From an uncultured Fibrobacterota bacterium (GTDB taxonomy: Bacteria; Fibrobacterota; Chitinivibrionia; Chitinivibrionales; CAIOZP01): a DNA stretch of 6,733 nt. Below the pieces are notes generated by a model. It did no database searches, was not told where the DNA came from, and saw nothing but the letters and a program-made list of their open reading frames with translations. The first letter of the stretch is position 1; every line of letters starts with the position of its first letter. Shown in pieces: positions 5,792 to 6,733 of this stretch. The position numbers and the translations under genes were made by a program. The stretch is from positions 1-6,733 of the forward strand of contig CAIOZP010000575.1 of the NCBI GenBank assembly GCA_903862805.1. Direction: 5' to 3'.

Positions 5792-6733
5792 TCACTTTGC
5801 TACGCCGACAAGGAACCGGTACTGGTATTTGGTCGAAGCTCCGGAAGAACTTCCCTTCGGATTTGTCCGCACGGTCACGTCGAGGACATACGACCCGCTG
5901 GTGACCTTCCGTCCGCTTTGATTACGCATCGACCAAGGCAGGCACAGTCGCTGGCTCACCGTTGAGCGGATCACACTCGCATTTGTCAATTTGGCTATAA
6001 GATTGCCGAGCGGATCATAAACCGACCCGTCCATCTGATAATCCACCGGCCCGTTGTTTATGGGAACCGAAGATGTCAGCACGACCATCGTTCCCTCGTA
6101 GGCCTGTCCGCAAATTTGCGAATTGACAGATGCGAGTTCACTGGCATTGCTGAAACGCCAAGGATTCGGACAGACATTTATATCGAAGGAAACGTGGTAC
6201 GGCGAAACCGAAAGCGGCACAAAGGCCGTTGTCTGCTGCTGGACATTGCCGATGCCATCCGTTGCAACTGCGGCAGGCAATAGCGCTATGCTGTCGCCGT
6301 TCTGAGGGAAGATTCCGAACCTGTCTGTCACAATGTACGCGTGCAGGGAATCGGCACGAATCGCGTTTCCGATCTGCATCGTGTAAGTCGAATCACCACG
6401 TTTGAAAATGAAAGGGTGGTCAGTAAGAACTTCGGCCGAAATCGGTTCCGAATATTCCACCAGAAGCGTATCGGGAATCTGGACACCAGAGACAGATGTA
6501 TTCGCGGGCAGGAACGACGCACTTCGGATAACCGGCGCCATTCGGTCGAGGACTGGAATGTCGCTCGAACCGAGCCGCGCACCAGTGGCCGTGATACAAG
6601 GATTGATGAGCAGATGTTCCGTCGGCGAAACCGATGTCAGAACCTCCAGCGGTCCGTGAAGAGCAATGGTGAATCCGCTTGAATCTGCAACGATGTCGGA
6701 GCGCTGAATCGCCGTGAATCCACGCGACTGTGG
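5792..6733 (-). CDS. Surface/secreted Ig-like protein, C-terminal part (5' end outside window)
   Basis: The frame stays open from the TGA at 5792 to the window edge, giving 313 residues with no start; the internal ATG at 6541 is not the true start because the same reading frame continues upstream with similar protein-like sequence (TATGARLGSSDIPVLDRMAPVI). From about residue 65, APVIRSASF ... DTLLVEYSEPI ... HPFIFKRG is an Ig/bacterial-adhesin-like module of the kind common in Fibrobacterota surface proteins. Then comes a 'CPNPW' segment and a FlgD-like Ig domain: GSVYDPLGNLIAKL ... LPWSMRNQSGRKVTSGSYVLDVTVRT, ending KYQYRFLVGVAK. FlgD-like C-terminal modules often terminate large exported proteins and may act in anchoring or secretion. 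The enzymatic or adhesive function of the missing N-terminal part cannot be inferred. A terminator-like hairpin follows the gene. Confidence 0.8.
   Translation of the reverse strand, partial: PQSRGFTAIQRSDIVADSSGFTIALHGPLEVLTSVSPTEHLLINPCITATGARLGSSDIPVLDRMAPVIRSASFLPANTSVSGVQIPDTLLVEYSEPISAEVLTDHPFIFKRGDSTYTMQIGNAIRADSLHAYIVTDRFGIFPQNGDSIALLPAAVATDGIGNVQQQTTAFVPLSVSPYHVSFDINVCPNPWRFSNASELASVNSQICGQAYEGTMVVLTSSVPINNGPVDYQMDGSVYDPLGNLIAKLTNASVIRSTVSQRLCLPWSMRNQSGRKVTSGSYVLDVTVRTNPKGSSSGASTKYQYRFLVGVAK

Noticed and set aside
5647..5904. 85-residue plus-strand open frame across the 5614-5791 spacer
   Set aside because: Begins with a TTG, lacks a ribosome binding site, crosses the terminator hairpin and runs antisense into the surface-protein gene.

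Overview
The window reads as chromosomal DNA from a Gram-negative, double-membraned bacterium of moderate GC content, probably a cultured or metagenome-derived member of Fibrobacterota (Chitinivibrionia/Chitinispirillia-like) or a relative in the FCB group. The placement is inferred from protein style, not from a marker gene. There is a TonB-dependent outer-membrane receptor. There is also a secreted protease with a beta-rich tail resembling type IX secretion (T9SS) sorting domains. A third protein, cut by the window edge, combines a 'DTLLVEYSEPI' Ig-like module with a FlgD-like C-terminal domain; this style is frequent in Fibrobacterota surface proteins.

Layout from left to right. Positions 1-317 contain no convincing gene. 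They hold a GC-rich cluster of competing hairpins, a further hairpin, and a long polypyrimidine microsatellite (CT then CTT repeats). Positions 318-2534 (minus) encode a complete 738-residue TonB-dependent receptor. A divergent intergenic region of about 230 bp follows, then (plus, 2767-3345) a membrane-anchored RnfG/NqrC-type FMN-binding protein without the rest of an Rnf or Nqr operon. Its stop codon lies only 4 bp from the stop of the converging gene at 3350-4951 (minus), a secreted papain-like cysteine peptidase (C39/C70 AvrRpt2-like) with Ig-like, jelly-roll-like and sorting-type domains. That peptidase gene is translationally coupled (ATGA overlap) to an upstream gene for an exported 217-residue protein of unknown function (4948-5601, minus). 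A 190-bp spacer with an intrinsic-terminator-like hairpin separates this pair from the 3' end of a large surface protein gene (5792 to beyond 6733, minus).

How the genes may work together. The 217-residue protein and the peptidase form a tight two-gene unit. The peptidase's catalytic cysteine lies only about 16 residues after the predicted signal cleavage site, leaving no room for a propeptide, so the coupled exported partner is a reasonable candidate for an inhibitor, folding helper or in-trans propeptide. The receptor and FMN-binding protein share a divergent promoter region and could belong to one uptake/reduction function (for example a metal chelate brought in by the receptor and reduced by a flavoprotein), but no residue identifies the substrate. 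The most interesting items are the protease-companion pair, the orphan cysteine-bearing FMN-binding protein beside a receptor, and the structured repeat region at the left edge.
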